Positions 9,891 through 18,734 of a stretch of DNA of 52,658 nt are shown piece after piece (the stretch's first letter is position 1; each line of letters opens with the position of its first letter). The notes under the pieces were generated by a model. It saw only the letters and a list, made by a program, of their open reading frames with translations, was not told the origin of the DNA and ran no database searches. Source of the stretch: a virus; IMG/VR virus record IMGVR_UViG_3300025117_000573, positions 1 to 52,658 of that record; one strand, given 5' to 3'. The translations under genes and the position numbers were made by a program.

Positions 9891-10191
9891 ATTCGTTGTG
9901 GTTCTGGGGTTGTGTTTGTGTCTCGGGTGCCAAACACAAGAGACGGTGGAGTCTCACATTTGTGAATTAGGACACATGGGGTGGTGTTGGCGATGTGGCC
10001 TACCAAAAGCGACGTGTCACGATGTTTATACTAGCCACGGACCTAGTAAGGAAATGACGCCATGTGACCGAGGCGCATGGTACCCAAAAGACCCCTACGT
10101 AGTCCCCAAAGAGTATCAGGCTCCACCAACAGATCTAGAAAAAACCGAAATTTTAACCAACTCTCATGGGGACACGTCAAATGGAAATTAA
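9877..10191 (+). CDS. Probable lipoprotein with a Cys-rich exported domain
   Basis: A 104-residue protein starting at GTG 9877, inside the end of the previous gene. A short basic N terminus and hydrophobic run end in a lipobox-like LGC at Cys18, so it is probably exported and lipidated. The mature part carries CELGHMGWCWRCGL, four cysteines suggestive of a metal site or disulfides, followed by a Pro-rich tail. In a cluster next to a holin-like gene it could be an outer spanin or a superinfection-exclusion lipoprotein; the sequence does not decide between them. The -3 position of the lipobox is Cys rather than Leu, so lipidation is likely but not certain. Confidence 0.6.
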   Translation: MRLPKFVVVLGLCLCLGCQTQETVESHICELGHMGWCWRCGLPKATCHDVYTSHGPSKEMTPCDRGAWYPKDPYVVPKEYQAPPTDLEKTEILTNSHGDTSNGN

Positions 10192-10504
10192 CGACAGCCA
10201 AGAGCTAAAAGAAGCGTTCGACAATGCCATGCAACATCAGAAAGAACAAAAACTCGAAGATGATAACTTCGTAATTCTTAAACTGCCAAAGAATGCTTTC
10301 CTATCGCTGGTGTCCCAACAGTTTCATATTTCGAGTGATGGTTCTCTACTAGTCAATACAAATAGCGAGGCTATTCCACGAGAGTATGAGTGGGGCAAAA
10401 TGTCTAGCATTCGGCTAGCAAAATTTGTTTCTGGTGTTGTCCAGCTACAGCGATGTATACTTGAACAGGCTAAGAAAATGGTCGTTTCTAAAGAAGGTCC
10501 CTGA
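10181..10504 (+). CDS. Small acidic protein of unknown function
   Basis: About 107 residues from ATG 10181, preferred over ATG 10166 because GGGGA lies 8 bases upstream of it. The start overlaps the end of the lipoprotein gene. The sequence is soluble, with an acidic helical N terminus and a helical C terminus; no motif was recognised. Its place between the lipoprotein and holin-like genes suggests co-transcription with the lysis region. Confidence 0.6.
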   Translation: MEINDSQELKEAFDNAMQHQKEQKLEDDNFVILKLPKNAFLSLVSQQFHISSDGSLLVNTNSEAIPREYEWGKMSSIRLAKFVSGVVQLQRCILEQAKKMVVSKEGP

Positions 10505-10518
10505 TTCGCGGAATTCAC

Positions 10519-10755
10519 ATGTCACCAGACCCATCGGTTGAAACATCTCTAGCTCTCGTAGTTCAAAGCATCGAACGCATAGAAACTACGTTAGCCAAAA
10601 TGGAGATTAATGGACAAGACCAGTGGCGGCATATTCGAGTAATGGAGAACGAGTCACTAAGACAGGCTGGAGCAATAAAAGCAGTCCAAGTAGTCGGAGC
10701 CTGTGCTGTGGCCATTAGCGGTATTGTTATAGGTATTTGGAAACTTATCCTGTGA
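10519..10755 (+). CDS. XhlA-like holin candidate
   Basis: A 78-residue protein with a polar, probably coiled-coil N-terminal part (~1-55; IERIETTLAKME) and one C-terminal membrane helix (~57-76; VVGACAVAISGIVIGIW). This is the architecture of the XhlA/haemolysin holin-accessory family, which inserts in the cytoplasmic membrane at lysis. CGGA precedes the ATG by about 8 bases. The stop overlaps the next start as GTGA. No endolysin is seen nearby, so the lysis role is inferred from shape and position. Confidence 0.55.
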   Translation: MSPDPSVETSLALVVQSIERIETTLAKMEINGQDQWRHIRVMENESLRQAGAIKAVQVVGACAVAISGIVIGIWKLIL

Positions 10756-11408
10756 CTCGTAACAAAATGGCGGTTTCATTATTGTTGTGTGTTAGCTGCA
10801 TAAGCGCGGGCGACCAACGGATTGTAGAAGATCAGCGTCAGATTGGTTCGCTAGTCGAAAATGTCGGAAACACCCTATCATCTCACGACGACTCAACGGT
10901 GTCTAGTTATGGACAGGATCTTCGCATACTTGGCAAGGATGTTCGTTTAGGCGCCGAAACTCTGCAACAAAATCTTGTCGGGGGGCCACCAACACCCCAA
11001 ACGTACAATCCCGGCAAGGCAGAACAGCACCGTAATCAATCTGACAGAGCTGCGGAACAACGCCAAGAACTGTTAGCATCCACACTCGGATTTGCGGGAC
11101 GACTAACGGGTTTTGATTATGCCGGTATAGCGGCTATTATTACGGCTCTTGGCGGAACTGTTATAGCCATTCGAAGAAGTAATAGTGCAAGACGAGAAGC
11201 GGACGTAGCAAGTCAAGAAGCATCTAACGCGAACCAAGAAGCCGACATAGCCGTGCGATCTACGAGAATTGCCTTAGACGAAATTTCAGATATTCAGCCA
11301 AAGAGCGGAGGTCAGTCCCCGCGAGACTTGGTATTGGAAGATATGAAACGTCTCCAAGAAGGCGCCGGCATGCGAGATCGAATTCGAGTGCGTCTAAAGA
11401 AATATTGA
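10752..11408 (+). CDS. Secreted or membrane-anchored protein with coiled coils
   Basis: Start chosen at GTG 10752 (GTGA overlap); ATG 10767 is the alternative. A hydrophobic N-terminal run with Cys (LLLCVSC) looks like a signal peptide or imperfect lipobox. A polar Gln/Asp-rich stretch follows, then a single membrane helix at ~140-160 (AGIAAIITALGGTVIAI), then an Ala/Glu-rich coiled coil and a basic C terminus (RVRLKKY). Two possible membrane anchors in a lysis-like cluster suggest a spanin-type or envelope-spanning protein, but no family was recognised. Confidence 0.55.
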   Translation: MTRNKMAVSLLLCVSCISAGDQRIVEDQRQIGSLVENVGNTLSSHDDSTVSSYGQDLRILGKDVRLGAETLQQNLVGGPPTPQTYNPGKAEQHRNQSDRAAEQRQELLASTLGFAGRLTGFDYAGIAAIITALGGTVIAIRRSNSARREADVASQEASNANQEADIAVRSTRIALDEISDIQPKSGGQSPRDLVLEDMKRLQEGAGMRDRIRVRLKKY

Positions 11409-11410
11409 TC

Positions 11411-11449
11411 TTGACGATGGCGTGAAACAGGTTTAGTCTGTCTACAGAC
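11411..11449 (+). promoter_or_regulatory. Possible weak promoter with a small inverted repeat
   Basis: The 64-bp gap before the glycan locus contains TTGACG (11411-11416), five of six consensus bases for a -35 box, but only a poor TAGTCT 17 bases later. A 6-bp inverted repeat GTCTGT/ACAGAC with a 2-base centre lies at 11436-11449. It could be a start point or operator for the glycan operon. There is no T-run, so it is not an intrinsic terminator. Confidence 0.22.
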
Positions 11450-11472
11450 AAGCGTGTTAAGAGAGGCAATAA

Positions 11473-11796
11473 TTGCACCACGTATTTCACTTTCAAGTTG
11501 ACGACCTGATTCCAACTAAGGAGTCCGCCGAGGACGCTCTTACAAAGATTGCGTCCACTCTCGATTCTGTCGAGCTGAATAGATGTTCGATCGTATACGA
11601 TATCGAAGATGAACCCAACATAACTGGAGTAACAGCTGTTGCGTTACTCGCAACTGGAACTGTTGTAATAACAACCTATCCCGAATTCGAAACAGCTTTT
11701 ATAGACATATCGTCGTGTCAAGATTACGACGTAGCTAAGCTAGACACTAAATTAGCTGATTTGGGATTTCATCTGCTTCCCGCTGCACAACCATGA
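11473..11796 (+). CDS. S-adenosylmethionine decarboxylase-like protein, lacks cleavage serine
   Basis: A 107-residue protein starting at TTG 11473 behind AGAGG. It follows the prokaryotic SpeD pattern: an N-terminal H..F..DDL strand, then GVTAVALL aligned with GVSGVVV, VITTYPE with TIHTWPE, and FIDISSCQ with AIDLFTCG. In true AdoMet decarboxylase the segment before the WPE-like motif is ESH, whose Ser self-cleaves to form the pyruvoyl cofactor. Here it reads ATGT, and the processing His is Thr, while the catalytic Cys is kept. The protein is therefore probably not a pyruvoyl decarboxylase. It opens the glycan locus and overlaps the next gene as ATGA. Confidence 0.6.
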   Translation: MHHVFHFQVDDLIPTKESAEDALTKIASTLDSVELNRCSIVYDIEDEPNITGVTAVALLATGTVVITTYPEFETAFIDISSCQDYDVAKLDTKLADLGFHLLPAAQP

Positions 11797-13031
11797 TCGA
11801 GGAACGGGGACTAAATAACGATGAAAAAACTACCGGGATATGGCTAGATTTGTTTCATGCGTATCCAGACCTTCATAACGCCTTTAAAAATCCGGAATCC
11901 CTGTCATACAAAGCGTGGACTCGTATACACGGGGTGAACGAACTCCCGTCGCGAATTGCCAATATGCCGGGTGGCTCGGCTAACTCTAGCAAACCGGGCT
12001 ACGTGCGATCAGCTAAAGTAGCGATGGTTGTGAATCCGTCTATCCATTGTGGTATACGGGAGCACACATCCTACTTTACCGAGCACCTCAAAACGCCTTG
12101 TGTAACAGTATCTCAAGACCCCCGAGCGCCAGATTTTTATAGTGTGGTAGCGGATTGCTTAGTAAATCGAGTAACCGTGGCCCATATACAGCACGAATTT
12201 AGTTTGTTCCTGGACCGATCGGCGTTTACGAGACTTTTAACCAAGTTAAAAGAGTCCAAGATAAAAATTGTTCTCGATCTCCACACGGGCAGCACAAAAG
12301 AAGAAGATATAAAAGATCTGACTGGTTGGGCTGGAATGTCGGATGAAGTAATAACCCATTCGGACAAAGTAAGTGCCGTAGTAGCCTCGTCTAACCCGAA
12401 GCAATTTCCCCTTGCGCTTAGAGATGACTGTTTATGGGCACAAGAAGCCGATGACTTTGTAAGAGTTGAGCCAGAGAAAGTGGACTCGTCTTTACTTGTG
12501 GGGTCGATCGGTTTTCATAACGATCATAAGGGGTTCTACCAGCTATCTCAGGCCATGGGACTTGTACGTAGAAAATTTGCTGACGCCAAACTAATGATAA
12601 TCGGGTCGCACAACTTTCCGTGGCAGGATCTTGCATTCGAGAAGGTAAAAAAAACAGCTGCTCTAGGGCCTCTTCTATTAATCGATCGATTCATGGAAAT
12701 ATCCGAAGTGGTTCGGACGCTTGGTCTATGCGACATAATCGTACTTCCATACCGAGTGAATTCTACGAGCCAATCTGGTGCTGTAGAAACGGCACTTCTG
12801 GCTGGTAGACCCGTAATAACCAGCGACTCTGAAATGTTCTCACACATCCCGACTGGGCACATTGTTGCTAAAGTTGGCGTCGACGCGACAGTAAAAGAAC
12901 TTGGCGAAACTATACGCGAGCACGCTGTTCAACAACCAAGTAGTGTTAGACTTAGCAGATATAGACTTGCTTTAAGGAGAGGCAGTTGTTTAGCCAGAGC
13001 ATATGACAACTTGTACGAAAGCTTGGCCTAA
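11793..13031 (+). CDS. GT4-type glycosyltransferase
   Basis: A 412-residue GT-B-fold glycosyltransferase, expected to move a sugar from a nucleotide donor to a glycan or protein acceptor in the cytoplasm. The C-terminal half is typical: LLVGSIGFHNDHKGF at the start of the second Rossmann domain, AKLMIIGSH, a CDIIVLPYR strand and the donor-binding region SGAVETALLAGRPVI. The N-terminal ~65 residues are polar and unassigned. It starts at ATG 11793 (ATGA overlap) and its stop overlaps the following ATG by one base. Confidence 0.8.
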   Translation: MIEERGLNNDEKTTGIWLDLFHAYPDLHNAFKNPESLSYKAWTRIHGVNELPSRIANMPGGSANSSKPGYVRSAKVAMVVNPSIHCGIREHTSYFTEHLKTPCVTVSQDPRAPDFYSVVADCLVNRVTVAHIQHEFSLFLDRSAFTRLLTKLKESKIKIVLDLHTGSTKEEDIKDLTGWAGMSDEVITHSDKVSAVVASSNPKQFPLALRDDCLWAQEADDFVRVEPEKVDSSLLVGSIGFHNDHKGFYQLSQAMGLVRRKFADAKLMIIGSHNFPWQDLAFEKVKKTAALGPLLLIDRFMEISEVVRTLGLCDIIVLPYRVNSTSQSGAVETALLAGRPVITSDSEMFSHIPTGHIVAKVGVDATVKELGETIREHAVQQPSSVRLSRYRLALRRGSCLARAYDNLYESLA

Positions 13032-13792
13032 TGGTTGCGAAGAAATCTACGTCCGTTCTCGTCTGCGTAAATTATCGAGGAGCCGAACGAGTCCGTAAAA
13101 TGCTCGACAGTGTTCCAGCAACCACCAATTTTGGTCCCGACCACGTCGTTATATACGACGACGGTGTTCCGCAAGACATAGATGAACCACGAGGTATGGA
13201 CTGGAAATTTTCCCGCCTACTTAGTAGTACTAATCTTGGTGTTGTTGGAGCGTATAATCGAGCTTGTAACTACGCCAGCGCTTTGCAAACGGATTGGATT
13301 GTTCTTGCGGATGACGATTTAGTATTTCCGGATACGTGGTGGCCAGAGTTTAATAATATAATGCAAAGCTCGCTTGCTCTTCTAATTGGCCCAATTTCGT
13401 GGAAAAGCTCGAACCGGCCGCCTCAAATAGACGGATTTCTAGAGGCAGATACGAGGCTAGCTGGTTACTGTCTTGCGTTCAAAAGGTCGTGTTACAGAGC
13501 TATTGGCGGATTCGACACAACATTTCATCATTATCACGGAGATTCTGACTTTTGTGTTCGAGCAACGGTAGCTGGAATGACGAGTTATCGATCCCACTGG
13601 CCTCTCGTACACCACACCGAACACGCATCGGTCACAGAAAATCCCGAGCTTGCTGCGGACAGATGGCGGGATACCGATACTAAGATATTCATTGAAAAGT
13701 GGGGCGAGTCAATTCTACATAACGGCTATCGCACGTCAAGCAATTTATGGTATGATCGAAGTAGTAAAATTCTAACCGGGGCGAGCCCATGA
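13031..13792 (+). CDS. GT2-family glycosyltransferase
   Basis: A 253-residue GT-A-fold enzyme. The N terminus has the nucleotide-binding strand (SVLVCVNYRGAER) and IYDDG. The metal/donor motif is ADDDLVF at ~93-99. GGFDTTF (~159-165) followed by GDSDFCVR supplies the usual catalytic acidic region. It overlaps the next gene by four bases. One of several GT2 enzymes here, which suggests a multi-sugar product. Confidence 0.82.
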   Translation: MVAKKSTSVLVCVNYRGAERVRKMLDSVPATTNFGPDHVVIYDDGVPQDIDEPRGMDWKFSRLLSSTNLGVVGAYNRACNYASALQTDWIVLADDDLVFPDTWWPEFNNIMQSSLALLIGPISWKSSNRPPQIDGFLEADTRLAGYCLAFKRSCYRAIGGFDTTFHHYHGDSDFCVRATVAGMTSYRSHWPLVHHTEHASVTENPELAADRWRDTDTKIFIEKWGESILHNGYRTSSNLWYDRSSKILTGASP

Positions 13793-14628
13793 AACTTCTA
13801 GTCGCGATTACTACTTACAACGGCCCCGAGCGCGTTTTCGCCGTTTGGCGCAGCTTTCAAACATTTCAGCCGACAACAGAGTGTAAGTTTTTGGTAGTTG
13901 ATGACGGATCGGATGGGCATCACATGCCCAAAACAATTGAAGCCACGGCAAAAAGCCTCGGTATGTCCCACATTAATCACAAAGATAACAATGGGCAACC
14001 GTGTAATCTTGGCATACCAACAGCGTGGAACACTGCTTGCGAATTCGCACAAGCGAATAATTACTCTCACGCGCTCATTTTGAACGACGACATCGAAATA
14101 CTTCCCGGGGCTGTTGATGCTGCTACATTCTTTGCCGAGAAAAACAAAGACGTAGCAACAGTAGGTCTTACATCGGTATTTCCAACCCCGTCTGGAATGA
14201 TACCGGATTGGCCCCAGTCTTTTGGACGAAATAAACCATTTATTTCGCACTACGCGAAAGGATGTGCATTCGTAATAGATATCTTGACGTGGAAGAAACT
14301 GGGCGGCTTCGACACCCGTTTTGTGTCCCACTTCGAAGATGTTGATTATGGTATTCGTGCGTCACAGGATGGGAAAGTAAATGTAACCATCCCTCAAGTC
14401 ATGTTGCACGGGTGGTCGAAAACGTTTGCCGCTAACCCGCACCTTCAGGGCCATCTTCGTCTTGAAATATCCCGCGTGCTGTTCAAAAACAAGTGGGGCA
14501 AGCCGCCATCTGACTTTCCAACTCTCACCTGCATGAACGATGGCCGAACTTATCAATATCAAGACCTTAGTGGCGTACCAAGATCAGGTCAGTTGCCGTT
14601 TGTTAAAATAGGCGCGACACAAGACTAA
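13789..14628 (+). CDS. GT2-family glycosyltransferase
   Basis: A 279-residue GT-A-fold glycosyltransferase with LVAITTYNGPERV at the N terminus, FLVVDDGSDG, the metal-binding LILNDDIEI (~97-105), and GGFDTRF followed by EDVDYGIR as acidic catalytic region. It starts in an ATGA overlap and its stop shares one base with the next ATG. Donor and acceptor cannot be predicted. Confidence 0.83.
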   Translation: MKLLVAITTYNGPERVFAVWRSFQTFQPTTECKFLVVDDGSDGHHMPKTIEATAKSLGMSHINHKDNNGQPCNLGIPTAWNTACEFAQANNYSHALILNDDIEILPGAVDAATFFAEKNKDVATVGLTSVFPTPSGMIPDWPQSFGRNKPFISHYAKGCAFVIDILTWKKLGGFDTRFVSHFEDVDYGIRASQDGKVNVTIPQVMLHGWSKTFAANPHLQGHLRLEISRVLFKNKWGKPPSDFPTLTCMNDGRTYQYQDLSGVPRSGQLPFVKIGATQD

Positions 14629-15080
14629 TGGCGTCTAGAAAGATAACAGATTACCTGTTCACGGGTGGCGTCGACACGCTAGAGGATGGGTCACTAGAAA
14701 AAATAGACCCGGCTTTCGTTGTCATCGTTCACAAATATTCATGCCCCAAGCTGAAGAAATATTCGTCTTTTACGATGATCGTCGAGCACCGAGAAACTCC
14801 AACTCAACTACAGTTACGGGAAATAATCGCAGCAGCGTCCCCTGTTCTGTCCAAAGGAAAAAAAGTTCTCGTTTTGTGTAACGACGGGAGTCAGCGCTCG
14901 TGTACAATCGCTTCCGTAATACTTGCACACGCAAATAAAGAGCCCGTAACCAGGGTTATCAACCGTATGTGTAAACAATTTCAGACTTCGGCGCAGGGGA
15001 TGCATGTTTGGTATCCATACGAGCACTGGCTCGCGGGAATTACAAAGCATTGGAATCAGCTAAAAGACTTGGTGGTGTAA
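14628..15080 (+). CDS. Dual-specificity/tyrosine phosphatase-like protein
   Basis: A 150-residue single-domain protein with the Cys-based phosphatase signature: VLVLCNDGSQRSCTIAS, giving Cys84, Arg90 and Ser91 in a CX5RS loop followed by the usual helix. The residue before Cys is Leu rather than the common His. The segment where the general acid Asp is expected reads VEHRETP, with Glu, so catalysis may be altered. The length fits a minimal DSP fold. It sits among glycosyltransferases with one-base or one-codon spacing. The substrate could be a phosphoprotein, a phosphosugar or a lipid phosphate. Confidence 0.68.
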   Translation: MASRKITDYLFTGGVDTLEDGSLEKIDPAFVVIVHKYSCPKLKKYSSFTMIVEHRETPTQLQLREIIAAASPVLSKGKKVLVLCNDGSQRSCTIASVILAHANKEPVTRVINRMCKQFQTSAQGMHVWYPYEHWLAGITKHWNQLKDLVV

Positions 15081-15081
15081 C

Positions 15082-16050
15082 TTGGCTAAACGAATAGGTA
15101 TCGGCTGTACCACGTATCGGGGCCACGCCAGGGTAGAAAATCTTTTAACGTCTATTCGTCTCCGCAATCCGGGCGTAGATCGATTAAAACTAGATGTAGC
15201 TATACACGACGATGGATCACCAGGAGGAATTCCAAAGTCTACTTACCTAGCTTTGTATAAAATGCTGGACGCAGGATTTGGAGACATAACAATCGGAGGA
15301 ACGCCAGACAATCGCGGCATAGCCCCGTCGTGGAATGCGCTAACAGATACTCTAATCAAACGAGGTGCCGACATTGTTATCCTGTTGAACGACGACATCC
15401 TTGTAGTAGATGACTGGGTAAGAACTATGGAGTATTTTCTCGACAACAATCCGTCTGCTGGGTCGGCGTCTTGGGGGTTTTACTGGTTTGACCCAGTTGA
15501 TGTGCCGGCGCTTTTAGAGAACCCGGACTCGGTTACACCCCGAACCTACGACGCGCGTAAAAAGGACTCTTCGGGCAATCGAGAACACGTTAATAGATGG
15601 GACGCGGGAGATGCGACACCTGGTCGGTTAGGCGCACCGTCGGGGTGCTGTTTTGGGTTCACTAAGGAAAAGTGGGCAGAAGCCGCGAGATTTCCGGATC
15701 ATTATAGATCCTTTCACGAGGAAACTTTTTTTTCATTCAAACGTTGTGAAAAAGGGCACCCTGCGTTTGGACTTACGTTTCCGTTCCTTTGGCATCAATG
15801 GTCAGCCACATTTCAAGAATGCCCCGAACTTAAAGCTAGCGAAACCATGACGCGATCCAGAAAGCTGTTCTGCAAAGATTTTGGTGTGCCGCCATCTATG
15901 AGCAATCACCCATTCGACTTCGCCCATCCTCGGGTTTGCGCCGTTATACCAGCGATGGACATAACGTGGATTTCGAAGAACGGGGTACAACGAGGGACTT
16001 CTCCTATTTGCGGGTGTAAGTTGTGCGTCGACTTTCGAAATTCTAAATAG
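15082..16050 (+). CDS. GT2-family glycosyltransferase with C-terminal Cys motif
   Basis: A 322-residue GT-A-fold enzyme from TTG 15082. It has GIGCTTYRGHARV, IHDDGSPGG and LLNDDILVV (~101-109), the metal-binding loop. The middle contains GAPSGCCFGF and an HEETFFSF acidic motif. The C terminus carries CGCKLCVDF, a possible metal knuckle not usual in this family. It is followed by the aminotransferase gene after 15 bases. Confidence 0.78.
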   Translation: MAKRIGIGCTTYRGHARVENLLTSIRLRNPGVDRLKLDVAIHDDGSPGGIPKSTYLALYKMLDAGFGDITIGGTPDNRGIAPSWNALTDTLIKRGADIVILLNDDILVVDDWVRTMEYFLDNNPSAGSASWGFYWFDPVDVPALLENPDSVTPRTYDARKKDSSGNREHVNRWDAGDATPGRLGAPSGCCFGFTKEKWAEAARFPDHYRSFHEETFFSFKRCEKGHPAFGLTFPFLWHQWSATFQECPELKASETMTRSRKLFCKDFGVPPSMSNHPFDFAHPRVCAVIPAMDITWISKNGVQRGTSPICGCKLCVDFRNSK

Positions 16051-16065
16051 TTCTGGGGAACTATA

Positions 16066-17175
16066 GTGATACCTGTTCTAAAGCCTAAGTACGGTATAGA
16101 AGAAGAACTGGCTGTAGCCGAAGTCCTTCGATCTGGTTGGTCCGGGTTAGGACCTCGAACAAAAAAATTCGAGGACGCTTTTGCTAACTTTATAGGAAAT
16201 GGTGTATATGTTGTTGGCACTAACAGTTGCACGTCGGCGCTGCACCTAGCGCTAGTTTTACTCGATATCGGAGAGGGAGATGAAGTAATCATCCCGGCTC
16301 TTAACTTTGTAGCCGGTGCCCACGCAATTAGATACGTGGGCGCTACTCCTGTATGGACAGACATCGACCCACATACTTTGTGCGTATCTTCCGATGACAT
16401 AGCTAGAAAGATAACCAAAAAAACGAAAGCTGTAATGGTTATGCACTATGGTGGAGAACCATGCGACATGGACTCCATACGAAGAGTTACTAAACACATC
16501 CCTGTTGTCGAAGATGCCGCGCACGCCTGCGGAGCTTTTTATCGCGGTACGCGAATAGGGAGAAATAATATTACCTGTTTCTCTTTTCACGCCGTCAAAA
16601 ACCTGTCAATGGGGGAAGGCGGCGCTCTTGTAACTCGCAGTCAACAACTTTATGAACGAGCGATAAAGCTCCGATGGTTGGGGGTAGATAAGAGTACTTG
16701 TTCGAGATCTGTTGGAGGGCATTATAGTTGGGGCTACTCTATTGATTCTGTTGGGTGGAAGTATCATCTGTCAGATGTTTCGGCGGCCATAGGTCTTGTG
16801 CAACTCGAAAAACTAGACGAAAATAATAGCCGTCGTCGGGAAATAGCGAGTCTCTACAGGTCTAGGTTGTGGTGTGTAAGTGGAGTGTCTTTAATCGGAC
16901 ACGACGTTAGAAACACGTCCGCCCAGCATCTGTTCGTCGTGAAGGTAGATCCGACAAAACGAAATGATATAATCAACAATCTCGCTGACCGTGGGATAGG
17001 TACATCCGTCCACTATCTTCCTACCTACGAGCACGATGTTTACAGATCCTCGGATCACGACTGCCCCAATACTGACGCGGTCGCTGGGTCCATCCTATCC
17101 TTACCTATGCACTTGTGGTTGACCGACGGCGATGTTGACAGTATTTCAGACGCGCTAATAGAAGCTGTGCTATGA
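16066..17175 (+). CDS. DegT/DnrJ/EryC1-type sugar aminotransferase
   Basis: A 369-residue PLP-dependent aminotransferase that converts a keto-sugar nucleotide into an amino sugar, normally using glutamate or glutamine. It starts at GTG 16066 behind GGGGAAC. Visible motifs are the substrate loop SGWSGLGP, GTNSCTSAL, the cofactor Asp in VEDAAHACGA (~Asp150), and the Schiff-base lysine in FHAVKNLSMGEGG (Lys178). Length is normal and all key residues are present. The nearby formyltransferase and GNAT genes suggest that the new amino group is then acylated. Confidence 0.92.
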   Translation: MIPVLKPKYGIEEELAVAEVLRSGWSGLGPRTKKFEDAFANFIGNGVYVVGTNSCTSALHLALVLLDIGEGDEVIIPALNFVAGAHAIRYVGATPVWTDIDPHTLCVSSDDIARKITKKTKAVMVMHYGGEPCDMDSIRRVTKHIPVVEDAAHACGAFYRGTRIGRNNITCFSFHAVKNLSMGEGGALVTRSQQLYERAIKLRWLGVDKSTCSRSVGGHYSWGYSIDSVGWKYHLSDVSAAIGLVQLEKLDENNSRRREIASLYRSRLWCVSGVSLIGHDVRNTSAQHLFVVKVDPTKRNDIINNLADRGIGTSVHYLPTYEHDVYRSSDHDCPNTDAVAGSILSLPMHLWLTDGDVDSISDALIEAVL

Positions 17176-18734
17176 CAGATAAAAAATTCTGTCGCGACCG
17201 AGTTTTATCCTATGCGTCGTCTTATGGTGGATACGCCATGTTTCCTTACATGCCTTGTCTTTTGAATGACGGCATCATTCTCGATATCGGAACGTCCGAA
17301 GGAGACGAAATACAACATTTTACACAATACCCCAACAAGATAATAGGATTCGAACCCGACGTCGAACGAGCCAAAAAAACACAGTCTCGTTTCGGCGAAA
17401 TGGCGACTGTGTTACCGATGGCCGTAACAAACGCAACCGGATCAGCTAGAATGGGTAACTGGGGAGGGGATGCTGCTAGCATACTTTGCGCTAATGACAC
17501 ATCTCCCACAGTTCAGACAGCATCTCTTAAATCGGTTGTCGAATCAACAGGACCCGTTGCCTTGATTCGTATGAATTGCGAAGGTTCGGAGTACGACATA
17601 CTTCGGTCAATAGATAAAGATCTCGCCGACAAAATATCGCAGATTTCCTTTATCTCGCACCCCCAATTTATCGGCAATACATTGTACGACGAAGAACTAA
17701 AACGTCTTGGCGAATACTTTCGTGTGTGCATAAAACAGGCGCTCCCCTGGGGGGATAGCTATTTGCTGGTAAAAAGGGGGTTGGTGTCCAACGACTTGCT
17801 TATCTCAATTCCAGTCTACGCAGCGAATAGGATAAGAAGCCTTGACCAGTTTCTACGAAACATAGACAAAAATAGTTTCTTTCGCACAGAAATAATTCTG
17901 GTTCGCGAATCTTGCGACATAGAGACGTTTCCGCAAGACGAGCTGCCGGGATTTTCTACTATGAGAGATTACTTGTACAGATTGGATACGAGTCTATTAC
18001 CAAGACTAAGCATAAGAGAAATTTTTCTGCCTGACCGGAAACAGCCGATAGCGAGTATGTTCGATTGGCATAGGAGAATGGCCGAGGCTACTAATACTGG
18101 GTTCGATTATGCGTCTACAAACTGGGTGTCCAACGTAGGAAATTGCGACTTTTATTATTCTCCCAATTGGGACATCAATCTTCTCAAGTGGGCAACAGAT
18201 CAAAAGGCACTTGTCCCGGTAGTTCTGTTCGCTTACGCGCAGTCAAATGATTTTATTCGTTTAGATGACCATTCCGCCGATAACATGTTAAACGCGTATT
18301 GGTGCTACATCCAAAGAGTAAACAAGTTTACACACGAAAGGGTGCTCGTAAAAACTCGAAATCTGTCCGATTTACACGATTACTACATCTCCGAAATCGA
18401 GTTTTTAGAATGGCTCGATGTCACCGGGATACACAAACCAAATCTACTCGTCAGCGAGAATGGATGCCACAGACACGCGATAAGCCAATACGCGCAAATC
18501 ATAGACAAAGACTTCTTTACATCTACAAACGGATTTGACCTTAGTCGTATAGCCCCTCATGACACAGATGGATGGAACCACTTCGACCAACGGCTAGCCG
18601 GGGACAATAAAAAGTACAGCCCGCAAGATTCGTTCTGTATGGAGGGACACTTTCCGATAGACTTTGATCCAGCAGAGAGAGCTGGAGTAGGTAACAGATT
18701 TTTTAGTCTGGACCAGTCTATTAGGACGTCATGA
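17172..18734 (+). CDS. FkbM-type methyltransferase fused to a glycosyltransferase-like domain
   Basis: 520 residues in two parts. Residues ~1-200 are an FkbM-family SAM-dependent methyltransferase (LDIGTSEGDE at 38-47, GFEPD at 59-63, MNCEGSEYDIL at 134-144), a family that O-methylates sugars. Residues ~205-520 match the gene at 20042: RIRSLDQFLRNIDKNSF corresponds to RILTILRFLESVNKNSF, and SPNWDINLLKW to MPNWDLNMLKW. That part looks like a divergent GT-A glycosyltransferase. The order suggests one protein that adds a sugar and caps it by methylation. ATGA-type overlaps link both ends to neighbours. Confidence 0.75.
   Translation: MTDKKFCRDRVLSYASSYGGYAMFPYMPCLLNDGIILDIGTSEGDEIQHFTQYPNKIIGFEPDVERAKKTQSRFGEMATVLPMAVTNATGSARMGNWGGDAASILCANDTSPTVQTASLKSVVESTGPVALIRMNCEGSEYDILRSIDKDLADKISQISFISHPQFIGNTLYDEELKRLGEYFRVCIKQALPWGDSYLLVKRGLVSNDLLISIPVYAANRIRSLDQFLRNIDKNSFFRTEIILVRESCDIETFPQDELPGFSTMRDYLYRLDTSLLPRLSIREIFLPDRKQPIASMFDWHRRMAEATNTGFDYASTNWVSNVGNCDFYYSPNWDINLLKWATDQKALVPVVLFAYAQSNDFIRLDDHSADNMLNAYWCYIQRVNKFTHERVLVKTRNLSDLHDYYISEIEFLEWLDVTGIHKPNLLVSENGCHRHAISQYAQIIDKDFFTSTNGFDLSRIAPHDTDGWNHFDQRLAGDNKKYSPQDSFCMEGHFPIDFDPAERAGVGNRFFSLDQSIRTS

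Noticed and set aside
9382-11408. Endolysin gene in the lysis-like cluster
   Set aside because: None of the proteins shows muramidase, amidase or peptidase motifs; the endolysin is probably outside the window.
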